Below are positions 38,703 to 48,561 of a DNA stretch of 64,000 nucleotides, one piece after another. The DNA lies in assembly GCF_028816455.1 (NCBI RefSeq), contig NZ_CP118246.1, forward strand, positions 2,172,001 through 2,236,000, read 5' to 3'. This DNA comes from Devosia algicola (GTDB taxonomy: Bacteria > Pseudomonadota > Alphaproteobacteria > Rhizobiales > Devosiaceae). Both the position numbers and the translations under genes were made by a program. Under the pieces are notes generated by a model, which made no database searches, was not told where the DNA came from, and worked only from the letters and a program-made list of their open reading frames with translations. Positions within the stretch are counted from its first letter, which is position 1; each line of letters starts with the position of its first letter.

Positions 38703-39173
38703 TCAATTGACCGGCGGTTCACACGCATCGACCCAACGTGCGCCTGTCAACGTTACCAATCTGCTAACACTTAGGCGCACTGAACTATGCGTTGACCCAC
38801 CCGCGGGGATCACTTCGTCATAGATTTTCAGCGACACATCAGCATAGATTGGCAACGGCTTTGGCAGCCCGAACGGACAGACGCCACCGACCTTGTGACT
38901 GGTCAATGCCTCGACATCCTCTGGCCCCAACATGCGCGGCCGCCCGCCAAAAGCCGCCTTGGCCTTTTTGTTATCCAACCGCGCATCGCCCCGTGTAACC
39001 AGTAGCAACGTCTCGCCACCAACCTTGATACACAGCGTCTTGGCAATCTGTCCCGGTTCCACCCCATGGGCAATCGCTGCCAGCGGCACCGTGGCCGAAC
39101 TATCCTCGGTTTCAATCACCTCAATATCGGGCGCATGCACCGCAAAATAGGCGCGCACAGAAGCTAGTGTCAT
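38703..39173 (-). CDS. YbaK/EbsC-family aminoacyl-tRNA deacylase
   Basis: Protein of 156 aa of the trans-editing family related to ProX and YbaK, which hydrolyse mischarged tRNA such as Cys- or Ala-tRNA(Pro). The conserved lysine-containing TLCIKVGGETLLLVTRGDARLD and the GGVCPFGLP motif are present. It lies upstream of arsR in the same orientation but is separated by the ars promoter, so it should not be part of that operon. The exact tRNA substrate cannot be told. Confidence 0.9.
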   Translation of the reverse strand: MTLASVRAYFAVHAPDIEVIETEDSSATVPLAAIAHGVEPGQIAKTLCIKVGGETLLLVTRGDARLDNKKAKAAFGGRPRMLGPEDVEALTSHKVGGVCPFGLPKPLPIYADVSLKIYDEVIPAGGSTHSSVRLSVSRLVTLTGARWVDACEPPVN

Positions 39174-39184
39174 GATTTAACTCA

Positions 39185-39817
39185 TTAAATATCTGAAAGT
39201 CGTTTCTCAAAATCGGCCCGCATCAAATGATGCACCGGCGTTGCCAACACCCGCTCCATGAAAGCTGGCTCAAGGCTTCGCTTGCCCTCAATCGTCATCA
39301 ATTCCGCCACGCTCACCCGTGGCGCAGCAAAACGTTCATGGACCACCTTATCCCCGGCCCGCACCGCGCCGGTGGCGATCACCCGGCAATAGGCGCCCGG
39401 ACGCCCCGCCGCCAGAAAACGCTTGATGAATTTGCCATCGCCCATCCGCGCTGCCAAGGTTTCACAGGGTGTGCGATGGCAGGTAATTTCCAACACCACA
39501 TCACCCACAACAAATCGGTCCCCGACCGCCATATCCTCGCCCTCTATCCCCGAAATCGTCAGGTTCTCGCCAAACGTTCCCGGCGCCAATGGCGTCCCCA
39601 ACTCATGGCTCCACCAGTCATAATCGGTACTCAAATAGACATAGACCGCCTGATCGACACCGCCATGATGACGCCGATCCACCACCGCGTCACCGACCAC
39701 TGCCGCCGGGCCGATAGCCACCGCTCCCGACTGCGGTCGCTTGAATATCCCCGTCAAGCCCGCCTTGGCATCGATCGTTTCAGGTGCCCCAATATTGACG
39801 CTCGCTAGTACCGCCAT
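39185..39817 (-). CDS. MOSC domain protein (YiiM-like)
   Basis: Protein of 210 aa with a MOSC domain, related to the C-terminal domain of molybdenum cofactor sulfurases and to YiiM/mARC-type enzymes. The conserved region runs from GENLTISG to CHRTPCETLAARM, with the cysteine that coordinates molybdenum cofactor in the family. The C-terminal helix-rich part matches the 3-alpha domain of YiiM. The ATG at 39817 overlaps the TGA of ispA (TGATG), so the pair is co-translated. Detoxification of N-hydroxylated bases is known for YiiM and inferred here. Confidence 0.86.
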   Translation of the reverse strand: MAVLASVNIGAPETIDAKAGLTGIFKRPQSGAVAIGPAAVVGDAVVDRRHHGGVDQAVYVYLSTDYDWWSHELGTPLAPGTFGENLTISGIEGEDMAVGDRFVVGDVVLEITCHRTPCETLAARMGDGKFIKRFLAAGRPGAYCRVIATGAVRAGDKVVHERFAAPRVSVAELMTIEGKRSLEPAFMERVLATPVHHLMRADFEKRLSDI

Positions 39818-40719
39818 CAACTTTTCCTCGCACCAAAATAGCGTGCCGTCGCCCGTAATCCGTCGGCCTTCGGGCCAAATGTTCGCAGCCCGATCAGAGC
39901 ATCATTGACCGTTTGGGCCAGATGCTCACGCGCCCCATCAATGCCCAATTGCCGCACTAATGTCTGCTTGCCGGCCGCTGCATCCTTGCCGGTCGCCTTG
40001 CCCATGGTTTCGGGGCTGGCGGTCACATCGAGGATGTCGTCAGCCAGTTGAAACGCCCGTCCCGCCGCCTCACTATAATAAGTCAGGGCTGACATCGCCC
40101 GCGCGTCGGCACCGCCCAATATCGCGCCCATGCGGACGCTCGCGCGAATCAGCGCGCCGGTTTTCATCGCCTGCATCTGGCTGATATCCTCGCCATCAAG
40201 AATTGAGGTTTCCCCCTCAATATCCCGCATCTGCCCGCCAACCATACCCCCAACGCCACTGCCGCTGGCAAGTTCGGCCACCAGCGCGATACGAACCGCC
40301 GGATCAGCGTGGCAATCCGGGCTTGCCAGCAGAGCAAACGCCAGCGTCAACAAACTATCCCCGGCCAGAATGGCGGTGGCATCATCATAGGCTTTGTGGA
40401 CGGTCGGGCGCCCGCGGCGCATATCATCATTGTCCATTGCCGGCAGGTCGTCATGTACCAGCGAATAACAGTGCAACACCTCAACCGCCATGCCTGCCTG
40501 TAATGCCTGTTCGGGCCGCACGCCGAATACCGCCGCCGCCTGTCGTACCAGCAACGGGCGCAATCTCTTGCCCCCATTAAGACTGCCGTGGCGCATCGCC
40601 GCCACCAGCCGGTCAGACGGCAGACCCGGTCCGGCCAGCATTTCGATGGTTACATATCGATCCAGCGCCACTTCAATCGAACGGGCACAATCAGCAATGT
40701 CGGCGTCAAAATCATACAT
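39817..40719 (-). CDS. ispA: Polyprenyl diphosphate synthase (farnesyl/geranylgeranyl type)
   Basis: Trans-prenyltransferase of 300 aa elongating allylic diphosphates with isopentenyl diphosphate. The first aspartate-rich motif is LVHDDLPAMDNDDMRRGRPT and the second is LADDILD. The substrate arginine motif GGKRLRPLL is at about residue 50. The insert of two residues inside the first motif (DDxxxxD) marks a bacterial FPPS-like enzyme. The chain length is not certain. It is the first gene of a pair with the MOSC protein. Confidence 0.92.
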   Translation of the reverse strand: MYDFDADIADCARSIEVALDRYVTIEMLAGPGLPSDRLVAAMRHGSLNGGKRLRPLLVRQAAAVFGVRPEQALQAGMAVEVLHCYSLVHDDLPAMDNDDMRRGRPTVHKAYDDATAILAGDSLLTLAFALLASPDCHADPAVRIALVAELASGSGVGGMVGGQMRDIEGETSILDGEDISQMQAMKTGALIRASVRMGAILGGADARAMSALTYYSEAAGRAFQLADDILDVTASPETMGKATGKDAAAGKQTLVRQLGIDGAREHLAQTVNDALIGLRTFGPKADGLRATARYFGARKS

Positions 40720-40795
40720 GGCCTGTTGCTACCCAATCATCGCCTCGGCGGCAATCCATCTTTGACCTGCGCCCGCGCTCTGGCTAGGAACGGCC

Positions 40796-41518
40796 ATGGC
40801 CCGAAAAAAACGCGCACGTCGAAACAGGATTATCCAGGCGCTGTCCTGGATCGGCATCGCCATGGCGCTGTTGATTGCCATCCCGTTGATTCTGACCCCG
40901 GTCTATCTGGTCGTCCAGCCCGTTTCCGTGCCGATGCTCGAGCGGTATGTCACCGGTCGCCCGGTGACTCGGGAATGGCGCGATATCGAAGAAATTTCTG
41001 ACCGACTCAAGGCCACGGTCATCATGTCCGAGGACGGTCAGTTCTGCCGGCATTGGGGCGTCGATCTGTCGGCGCTACGCGACGAAATCAACAATTTCAT
41101 TGAGGGAAAGAAAACCCGCGGTGCGTCAACCCTGACCATGCAGGTAGCCCGCAACCTGTTCCTGACCAATGCCCGCAACCCGGTGCGAAAGCTACTCGAA
41201 ATCCCGCTGGCCGTATATATCGACCTGATAATGCCTAAAAAACGCATCATGGAAATCTATCTTAACATTGCCGAATGGGGCCCCGGTGGCCAGTTCGGCA
41301 TTGTGGCTGGCACCGAGGCGGCCTTTGGCGCCGACCCCGCGACCATGAGTTGGCGTCGCGCCGCGCTCATGACCACCGCCCTTCCCAACCCGCTGCTGCG
41401 CAATCCAGCAAAGCCATCCACGGGCATGAACCGCATCGCAACGATCCTGATTAATCGCACCCGCGAATATGGACAGCGCGCCGACTGTGTTGCCAGTGGT
41501 GCCAGACTGGCGCTATAA
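40796..41518 (+). CDS. mtgA: Monofunctional biosynthetic peptidoglycan transglycosylase
   Basis: Glycosyltransferase family 51 enzyme of 240 aa polymerising lipid II into glycan strands. One N-terminal helix follows a basic cytoplasmic tail (ARKKRARRNR). The catalytic glutamate lies in IMSEDGQFCRHWG, the second glutamate in GASTLTMQVARNLFL/KRIMEIYLNIAEWG, all canonical. No transpeptidase domain is present. mtgA immediately upstream of rpmF is, as I recall, a conserved Hyphomicrobiales pairing. Confidence 0.95.
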   Translation: MARKKRARRNRIIQALSWIGIAMALLIAIPLILTPVYLVVQPVSVPMLERYVTGRPVTREWRDIEEISDRLKATVIMSEDGQFCRHWGVDLSALRDEINNFIEGKKTRGASTLTMQVARNLFLTNARNPVRKLLEIPLAVYIDLIMPKKRIMEIYLNIAEWGPGGQFGIVAGTEAAFGADPATMSWRRAALMTTALPNPLLRNPAKPSTGMNRIATILINRTREYGQRADCVASGARLAL

Positions 41519-41661
41519 GCGGGGATCAACGCCCAGTCTGCTGCAAAATCCTCTAGCCAAGTTGGGGATTGTGCTCTATAGACGGCGCCAATCCTTACAG
41601 AGCCTTACGTCTCTGGGCCGCGTTCTGGCGGCGCAACGATATTGAATTCGGAGTTACGACC

Positions 41662-41845
41662 ATGGCAGTGCCAAAACGAAAGACCTCGCCGATGAAGCGC
41701 GGCTTCCGCCGCTCGGCCGATGCACTTTCCGCCTCATCCTATGTTGAAGACAAGGATTCTGGCGAGCCTGCGCCGTCCGCATCACGTCGACCTCAAGACC
41801 GGCATGTACCGCGGTCGTCAGGTTCTCGACGCCAAAAAGAACTAG
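41662..41845 (+). CDS. rpmF: 50S ribosomal protein L32 (frame interrupted)
   Basis: Ribosomal protein of 60 aa when restored. The N-terminus [18 protein letters not shown] is diagnostic for L32. The frame breaks at GAGCCT (41764-41769). Removing one C gives [20 protein letters not shown] and ends at TAG 41843-41845. No zinc cysteines are present, as usual in alphaproteobacteria. GGAG precedes the ATG. A damaged L32 gene in an otherwise normal chromosome is improbable, which supports the view that the extra base is not real. Confidence 0.95.
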
Positions 41846-41952
41846 AGACGAGCGCGCCATTTTGCGCCCGTAACCAAAAATTGCAGCGGTCGGTCCTCGC
41901 GGGGGCTGGCCGTTTGCGTTCGCCTGCGCCCTAATTCCTGTGGAGATTTGCC

Positions 41953-43353
41953 ATGACCATGCGCGTTGAATCGGACTCGATGGGCACCATCAACGTCCCG
42001 GCGGCCAAATATTATGGCGCCCAGACCGCACGGAGCCTGGCCAATTTCGACATCGGCGGCGAACGTATGCCGAAGGAAATCATCACCGCCTTCGGCATTC
42101 TCAAGAAGGCCGCCGCCCTTGCAAACCATAAATTGGACTTGATGGACAAGGCGACCTGCGATCTGGTGGTCGCCGCTGCCGATGAAGTTATCACGGGAAA
42201 ACTCGACGACCATTTTCCCCTCGTCGTCTGGCAAACCGGGTCGGGCACGCAATCCAACATGAATGTCAACGAGGTGATCTCCAACCGCGCCATTGAAATG
42301 GCCGGCGGCGCCATGGGCTCCAAAAAGCCCGTGCACCCCAATGACCACGTCAATATGAGCCAATCGTCCAACGACACCTATCCAACCGCGATGCATATAG
42401 CGGGTGTCGAGGCGCTGGAAAACTACCTGTTCCCACGCATTGACAAGCTGCGCAGCACACTCGCCGGAAAATCCGAAGAATTCATGGATGTCGTCAAGAT
42501 AGGTCGCACGCACCTGCAGGACGCGACCCCGATTACCCTGGGTCAGGAGATGAGTGGGTGGGTCGCCCAACTCGATCTCGCCATCAAGGCAATCAAGGCG
42601 ACCATCCCGCAGTTGCACGAACTGGCCCTAGGGGGCACCGCCGTTGGTACCGGCCTTAATGCCCACCCCCAATATGGCCAAACCGTCGCCGGTGAAATTG
42701 CCAAACTGACCGGTCAGGCCTTTGTTACCGCTCCAAACAAATATGCGGTGATGGCCGGGCACGATGCGTTTGTTGGCACGTCGGGCGCGCTCAAACAGCT
42801 TGCCGCCGCCCTGATGAAAATCGCCAATGATGTACGCTGGCTCGCCTCCGGTCCACGGTCTGGGCTTGGGGAACTGTCAATTCCCGAAAATGAGCCCGGC
42901 TCCTCGATCATGCCCGGCAAGGTCAATCCTACCCAATCCGAGGCCATGACCATGGTGGCCGTGCAGGTGATGGGCAATGACGCGGCCATCGGCTTTGCCG
43001 CCAGTCAGGGCAATTTTGAACTCAATGTGTTCAAGCCCGTCATCGCCTACAACTTCCTGCAATCGGTTCGGTTGCTGGCCGATGCGGCGCGCTCGTTCAA
43101 TGACAATTGCGCCATCGGCATCGAACCCAATCGCGAACGCATCACCGAACTGGTGGACAAGTCGTTGATGCTGGTTACCGCCCTTAACCGCAAGATCGGC
43201 TATGACAACGCCGCAAAAATTGCCAAGAACGCCCACAAGACCGGATCAACCTTGAAAGAGTCTGCGATTTCGTTGGGTCTGTTGACCGCCGAGGAGTTCG
43301 ACGCCGAGGTCAAACCCGCCAACATGGTCGGCCCGCTAAAACTCAAGAAGTAG
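41953..43353 (+). CDS. fumC: Fumarate hydratase class II
   Basis: Iron-independent fumarase of the TCA cycle, 466 aa, homotetrameric. The superfamily signature [13 protein letters not shown] is intact, as are [31 protein letters not shown] and [12 protein letters not shown]. The length matches the family. The ATG at 41953 follows GTGGAG. It stands alone between rpmF and two small genes. It also shares the fold of argH in this window but is clearly distinguishable by PGKVNPTQ against PQKRNPD. Confidence 0.97.
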   Translation: MTMRVESDSMGTINVPAAKYYGAQTARSLANFDIGGERMPKEIITAFGILKKAAALANHKLDLMDKATCDLVVAAADEVITGKLDDHFPLVVWQTGSGTQSNMNVNEVISNRAIEMAGGAMGSKKPVHPNDHVNMSQSSNDTYPTAMHIAGVEALENYLFPRIDKLRSTLAGKSEEFMDVVKIGRTHLQDATPITLGQEMSGWVAQLDLAIKAIKATIPQLHELALGGTAVGTGLNAHPQYGQTVAGEIAKLTGQAFVTAPNKYAVMAGHDAFVGTSGALKQLAAALMKIANDVRWLASGPRSGLGELSIPENEPGSSIMPGKVNPTQSEAMTMVAVQVMGNDAAIGFAASQGNFELNVFKPVIAYNFLQSVRLLADAARSFNDNCAIGIEPNRERITELVDKSLMLVTALNRKIGYDNAAKIAKNAHKTGSTLKESAISLGLLTAEEFDAEVKPANMVGPLKLKK

Positions 43354-43450
43354 CCAACTGCCAACGGTGCACCGTATTTTGGGCACCGGCAAGAGCGCCA
43401 CATTCACTGCCCATTGTCGGTCACCAAGCATGGCCCTGACGGGCGATGAG

Positions 43451-43711
43451 TTAGACGACTACGGTTTTCCGATATCCCTGCGGCATCCGTACATCTGTGA
43501 TCCGGGCGCCAACCGCATAGGCGGCAACCGCTGGATTAGCGGGCCGAAAAGGCCGCGATGCGGTCTGGTGACGGCGACCCACCAATAGCTGGCTGACAAA
43601 TGCCGCTGTTGTTTCGCTGCGCCGGAGCGACGGCCGTGGCCGCTGCGCTTCGATGACCATTGGCAGGCCCGGTCTCATATTGGAACGCTTGGCGCTATCG
43701 ATCTCAGTCAT
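43451..43711 (-). CDS. Small conserved hypothetical protein
   Basis: Basic protein of 86 aa. The pattern TTAAFVSQLLVGRR, then a short Ala-rich helix ending in AYAVGA, then VRMPQGYRKTVVV resembles small uncharacterised proteins I associate with Hyphomicrobiales. No domain name applies. The ATG at 43711 follows AGGTGA with 7 nt spacing. It has no membrane helix or signal. It is divergent from the YkvA gene, 188 bp away. Confidence 0.6.
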   Translation of the reverse strand: MTEIDSAKRSNMRPGLPMVIEAQRPRPSLRRSETTAAFVSQLLVGRRHQTASRPFRPANPAVAAYAVGARITDVRMPQGYRKTVVV

Positions 43712-43899
43712 GGCGGCTCACCTGTGCCAGAATGGGGCGATTGTCTCGATTTGAGACAGAACCAACGCCCTACTGACTATTAAGTGGCAAGCCCCGTGCC
43801 AAACGTAAACCTTTTGTTAATATTTTCCCGCCCGACACACTTTCGTGGTTAACAACCGCGCCCTCTTGATCCCGCCTGATTTGGCACCATCTATTCGGC

Positions 43900-44188
43900 A
43901 TGATGAAAAATCTTGGCCGCTCCGCATTTGCCCGCATCGTCCTGTTCCGCAAGGAAGTGGTGACGCTTTATCATGCCTTTCGCGACCCGCTGACTCCCCT
44001 CTATCTGAAATTCTCGATGATCGGCGTGCTGGTCTATCTGCTCAGCCCTATTGATCTGGTGCCGGACTTCATTCCGGTTCTGGGATGGATCGATGACGCT
44101 CTGCTGGTGCCGATGATGGTGAGCCTGGATCGTATCGCGCCTGCCCATCAAGGCCACGGTGAACGCCACCTATCGGCACCGCCGCTAG
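43900..44188 (+). CDS. YkvA/DUF1232 family membrane protein (frame interrupted)
   Basis: Small membrane protein of 95 aa when restored. The DUF1232 core YLLSPIDLVPDFIPVLGWIDDALLVPMMV is complete and hydrophobic. The frame breaks at GAGCCT (44121-44126). Removing one C gives VSWIVSRLPIKATVNATYRHRR and a TAG at 44186-44188, the expected family length. Without correction the frame runs on into non-coding repeats. The function of the family is unknown. An ATG-ATG pair makes the exact start uncertain by one codon. Confidence 0.85.
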
Positions 44189-44267
44189 TCCAGCCGCGCC
44201 AAAACCCCGGTTGGCCAAAAGCTCGGCCGCCGGTTGATCCCCAAATTTTTGCCGCGTTGAGCGGCCA

Positions 44268-44329
44268 GGGCGAGACCTTGTCTCGTCGCGGGTCTTCCGC
44301 ATTTTTTTGAGTGAGACCAGGTCTCGCCC
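44268..44329. repeat. GAGACC inverted repeat, possible terminator
   Basis: GGGCGAGACC at 44268-44277 and GGTCTCGCCC at 44320-44329 are perfect inverted repeats. The similarity extends to 17 bp per arm with one mismatch. Each arm is itself palindromic (GAGAC/GTCTC), so several alternative hairpins can form. Between them a small GCGG-CCGC hairpin is followed by seven T (44302-44308), resembling a rho-independent terminator for the ykvA-like gene upstream. Confidence 0.55.
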
Positions 44330-44676
44330 CAGCGGCCGGATTTTTTATTCCATAGAGGCGCTTGGCGGGTAACGGCCATGATCCCGCGTTGTCGCTGCAC
44401 CTGTCTTGGCGCTGCAGCGCTCAACGTTATCCCGGCGAGGGAAGATAACGGGGCACCAAAATAGAACCTGGGCCCAAACGACTTCGGACCCCCGACCACC
44501 CCGCACTCATCACTCGTCATGATCGCGCTCTGGCGCAAGGCTGGGATGAATTATGCGGGAGCGTTGAGGGGGCGGGGATATCTTTTTTTGTTTTGGGAGT
44601 GGTTGGGGGCACAACCGACAACTCTGAGCGTCGTTCCGCCGCCACCACCCACCCTGCGCCATCATCCACCACCGGC

Positions 44677-44792
44677 TGTCATCCCCGCGAAAGCGGGGAT
44701 CCATTGTGAGAACACGGGATAGTGGGTCGACAGGCGATCTGGTCGAGTGGACAAACTTCACGATGGGCCCCGGGTCAGGCCCGGGGTGACAG
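44677..44792. repeat. REP-like element, copy 1
   Basis: 116-bp element with two hairpins: CCCCGCGAAAGCGGGG at its left end and a CCCCGGG/CCCGGGG hairpin at its right end. The ends are TGTCATCCCC and GGGGTGACAG, nearly inverted copies of each other. It is about 85 percent identical by eye to copy 2 at 44861-44976, in the same orientation and of exactly equal length. Hairpin units beginning GTCATCCCCGCG are known dispersed repeats in proteobacterial genomes. Confidence 0.8.
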
Positions 44793-44860
44793 CTGGTGAG
44801 GGGGATGGCCGGGAGTGTCGTGGTGGAGGCATATTCACGGGGGTAATCCTATACTCTGAA

Positions 44861-44976
44861 TGTCATCCCCGCGAAGGCGGGGAGCCATTGTGAGAATACG
44901 GGATAGTGGATCGACAGGCGATCTGACGGGGCGGAAAAACTTCACGATGGACCCCGGGTCAAGCCCGGGGTGACAG
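44861..44976. repeat. REP-like element, copy 2
   Basis: Second 116-bp copy, direct orientation, 68 bp after copy 1. The left hairpin is CCCCGCGAAGGCGGGG and the right one CCCCGGG/CCCGGGG. Differences from copy 1 are scattered substitutions concentrated in the middle. The pair resembles a BIME-like doublet. No transposase is associated with it in this window. Confidence 0.8.
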
Positions 44977-45037
44977 TCGGTTGGTAGGGATGTTCCCGGC
45001 AGCCATTCGGAACATCAAAACATCAGCAATCAAACCG

Positions 45038-48000
45038 CTATTCGAACCGGACCAACAAATCCTTGGCGTCGATCTGATCGCCGGGCTTGACCAGCACCTC
45101 GGCAATCACGCCGTCGGTTTCGGCGTGGATGGCCGTTTCCATTTTCATGGCTTCGATGGAACACAACACATCACCAGCCGTGATTTTCTGCCCTTGTTTG
45201 ACCGCGAGACCCGATATAACGCCGGGCATTGGGGCGCCGACCTGCTTGGCATCGCCGGGCGCGGCCTTGGCGCGCGCCACGATTTCGCTGGCCATCAGGC
45301 GATCCGGCACGGTGATGGTGCGCGGTTGGCCATTGAGGTCGAAAAACACCCGGACCTGACCTTTTTCATTGGTTTCGGTCCGGCCAAGATATTGCAGGAC
45401 CAATGTCTTGCCCTTTTCCAGATCGACCAGCAGCTCTTGACCTTCCTTGAGGCCATAGAAATAGACCGGCGTTGGCAGCACCTCGGTGGGCCCGTAGGCG
45501 TCCTGGGTCTTGGCAAAATCCACAAAGACCTTGGGATACATCAGATAGGACGCCAGCCGGAAATCGTCGATCGCCATGTCGCTGGCTTCGGCGGCTTTGG
45601 CCCGTTCCGCCTCAAGATCAACATCGTCCAGATACGACCCTGGCCGCTTGGTCAGCGGTTTTTTGCCCTTGAGTACTTTTTCCTGCAATGCCTTTGGAAA
45701 GCCGCCGGGCGGCTGGCCGAGATCACCGGTAAAGAACCCGACGACCGAATCGGGAAACGCCACATCGCGGCGCGGATCCTCGACATCGGCCCGGCTCAAA
45801 CCGGACGACACCATCGCCAGCGCCATGTCGCCGACAACCTTGGAACTCGGCGTCACCTTGACGATATCACCAAACATCTGGTTGACGTCGGCATAAGTCT
45901 GCGCCACTTCGTGCCAGCGGGTTTCCAAGCCCAGCGAGCGGGCCTGTTCCTTGAGATTGGTGAACTGCCCCCCGGGCATTTCATGCAGATAGACCTCCGA
46001 TGCGCCACCCTTGAGATCACTTTCAAAAGCCCGGTATTGCGTACGCACCGCCTCCCAGTAAAACGAAATCTGCCGGATGATCTTGGCATCAAGTTCAGCG
46101 TCTCTTTCACCATCGGCAATCGCGGCTACCAGCGATCCCAGCGTTGGCTGGCTGGTGGTGCCCGACAGGGCATCCATGGCGGCATCAACGGCATCGACCC
46201 CCGCCTCAACCGCCGCCAGAACCGTTGCCGCCGCCGCTCCGGAAGTATCGTGGGTGTGCAGGTGAATCGGCAGGCTCAGTTTCCGATTTCAATGTCTCGA
46301 TGAGAATTTTGGCGGCTGCAGGTCGCAGCAGGCCCGCCATGTCCTTGATGCCCAGAACATGGGCGCCAGCCGCCTCAAGCTCACGCGCCAAACCGACATA
46401 ATATTTCAGATCATACTTTGCCCGGTCGGGGTCCAGCAAATCACCGGTATAGCAGATGACACCCTCGGCGACCTTGTTGGCATCGAGCACCGCGTCAATT
46501 GATACCCGCATATTTTCGACCCAGTTGAGGCAATCGAAAACGCGGAATATATCCACGCCGCCGCGCGCTGCTTCGGCGACGAAGAACTTGACCACATTGT
46601 CGGGATAATTGGTGTAGCCCACCCCATTGGAGCCGCGCAGCAACATCTGGGTCAAAATGTTGGGCGCGCTCTCGCGCACCTGCGCCAGCCGCTCCCACGG
46701 GTCTTCATTCAAGAACCGCATCGATACGTCAAACGTGGCGCCGCCCCAGCATTCGAGCGAAAACAGGTTCGGCAGGCCGCGCGAATAGGCCTGGGCAATG
46801 CGGGTAATATCAAACGAGCGCATGCGGGTTGCCAACAGCGACTGGTGCGCATCGCGCATGGTCGTGTCGGTAAACAACACGCGCTTTTGCTGTTTCATCC
46901 ACTCTGCCAGACCCTTCGGCCCCTGCTTGTCGAGCACCTGACGGCTGCCATCGATTATTTTGAGTGGCGGAAATTCGGGCACAATCGGCGCCGCCGCGTC
47001 AGCAGGCGGCCGTGGCCTGTCCCGCGCCTCGGGATGGCCATTGATGGTGACATCGGCAATATAGGTCAAAAGCTTGGTGGCCCGATCCTTGCGGCGCTTG
47101 AGATCGAACAGTTCGGGCGTCGTATCGATGAATCGCGTCGTATAGCGGTTTTCGATAAAATCGGGGTGGGTGATGATGTTTTCCAGGAATGCCAGATTGG
47201 TCGCGACCCCGCGAATGCGGAACTCGCGCAAGGCACGATGCATCCGGCTGATTGCCTCGTCGGCGGTTGGCGCCCAGCAGGTGACCTTTTCCAGCAGTGG
47301 ATCATAATAACGGGTGATCACCGCCCCGGCATAGGCTGTCCCGCCATCGAGACGAACGCCAAAACCGGTGGCGGCGCGATAGGCGGTGATCCGACCATAA
47401 TCAGGAATAAAATTTTCTTCTGGGTCTTCAGTGGTAACGCGACACTGAATGGCATTGCCATTGAGCCGGATATTTTCCTGCAATGGCACACCCGATTCAG
47501 GGGTGCCGATCACCGCCCCGTCAAGCAGCTTGATCTGGGCCTTGACGATATCGATGCCGGTAACCTCTTCGGTAACCGTATGTTCGACCTGGATACGCGG
47601 ATTGACCTCGATGAAGTAAAACTCATCGGTGTCGGCATCCATCAAGAATTCAACTGTGCCCGCGCCACGATAGTTGGCGGCATTGCCAAGTTTCAGTGCC
47701 GCATCGGTCAGTCCCTTGCGCACCTTGTCGTTGAGATAGGGCGCCGGTGCCCGTTCAACCACTTTCTGGTTGCGCCGCTGCACCGAACAATCTCGCTCGA
47801 ACAAATGCACCAGATTACCGTGATCGTCGCCGATCAGTTGCACCTCGACATGGCGGGCTCGTTCCACCAGCTTCTCGAGATACATCTCATCCTTGCCAAA
47901 CGCCGCCTTGGCCTCACGCTTGCCTTCGGAAACTTCCGATTTCAACTCCTTGGCCGACCGGATGGTGCGCATACCGCGCCCGCCGCCGCCCCAGCTGGCC

Positions 48001-48480
48001 TTGAGCATCAGCGGATAGCCGACCTTTTCGGCCATCCGCGCCACTTCGTCCATATCGTCGGGCAGCGGGTCAGTCGCAGGCACCACCGGCACATCGGAGG
48101 CCAGCGCCATGGTACGCGCCGCCACCTTGTTGCCCAGATCCCGCATCGTCTGCGCCCGTGGTCCGATAAAGACGATTCCGGCCGCCTCGCAGGCATCGGC
48201 AAATTCAGGGCTTTCCGACAATAGCCCATAGCCGGGATGGATCGCATCGGCGCCCGAGAGCCTGGGCAATGCGCAAATATTCCTCGATCTGCAAATAGGC
48301 TTCGACGGGCCCCATGCCCTTCCCGATCAGATAGGCTTCATCGGCCTTGAACCGATGCAGCGCCAACCTGTCCTCTTCCGCAAAAACCGCAACGGTTTTG
48401 AGGCCCAGCTCATTGGCGGCGCGAAACACGCGAATGGCGATCTCTGAGCGATTGGCGACAAGTATTTTCTTGATGGGCAT
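45038..48480 (-). CDS. pyc: Pyruvate carboxylase (frame interrupted twice)
   Basis: Biotin-dependent anaplerotic enzyme forming oxaloacetate, 1146 aa when restored, the normal length of the single-chain form. Domains in order: biotin carboxylase ([17 protein letters not shown]-grasp [28 protein letters not shown]), carboxyltransferase ([30 protein letters not shown]), allosteric linker, and biotin carrier with EAMKMET near the C-terminus. Breaks at AGGCTC 46272-46277 (restored [14 protein letters not shown]) and GAGCCT 48258-48263 (restored [14 protein letters not shown]). Start ATG 48480 has a weak ribosome site. Confidence 0.97.
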
Positions 48481-48561
48481 CAATTATTTTCCGAGCAGGA
48501 GGGGAAGAGGCAGCAGCACCGCTCGCCGCGCCGCCACAGCGGTTCGGCGACGCGGAAAAAT

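Larger units (their letters stand above)
44189..45037. other. Long intergenic region with palindromes and REP-like repeats, no gene
   Basis: This 849-bp stretch between the ykvA-like and pyruvate carboxylase 3' ends holds no credible gene. The open frames in it have no ribosome site and no family features. It contains the GAGACC inverted repeat at 44268-44329, a GTTATC/GATAAC palindrome near 44430, and two 116-bp copies of a hairpin-rich element (44677-44792 and 44861-44976). Because the flanking genes converge, it probably serves transcription termination and as a repeat landing site. Confidence 0.75.

Noticed and set aside
43361..43380. Terminator after fumC
   Set aside because: ACGGTGCACCGT is palindromic but the hairpin would have no loop and the following T-run is only four bases.
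44677..44976. CRISPR-like direct repeats
   Set aside because: Only two 116-bp copies, each with internal hairpins, and no spacer array or cas genes.
46845..48224. 459-codon plus-strand open frame opposite pyruvate carboxylase
   Set aside because: Antisense shadow of the biotin carboxylase domain. Composition and absence of a ribosome site argue against a gene.
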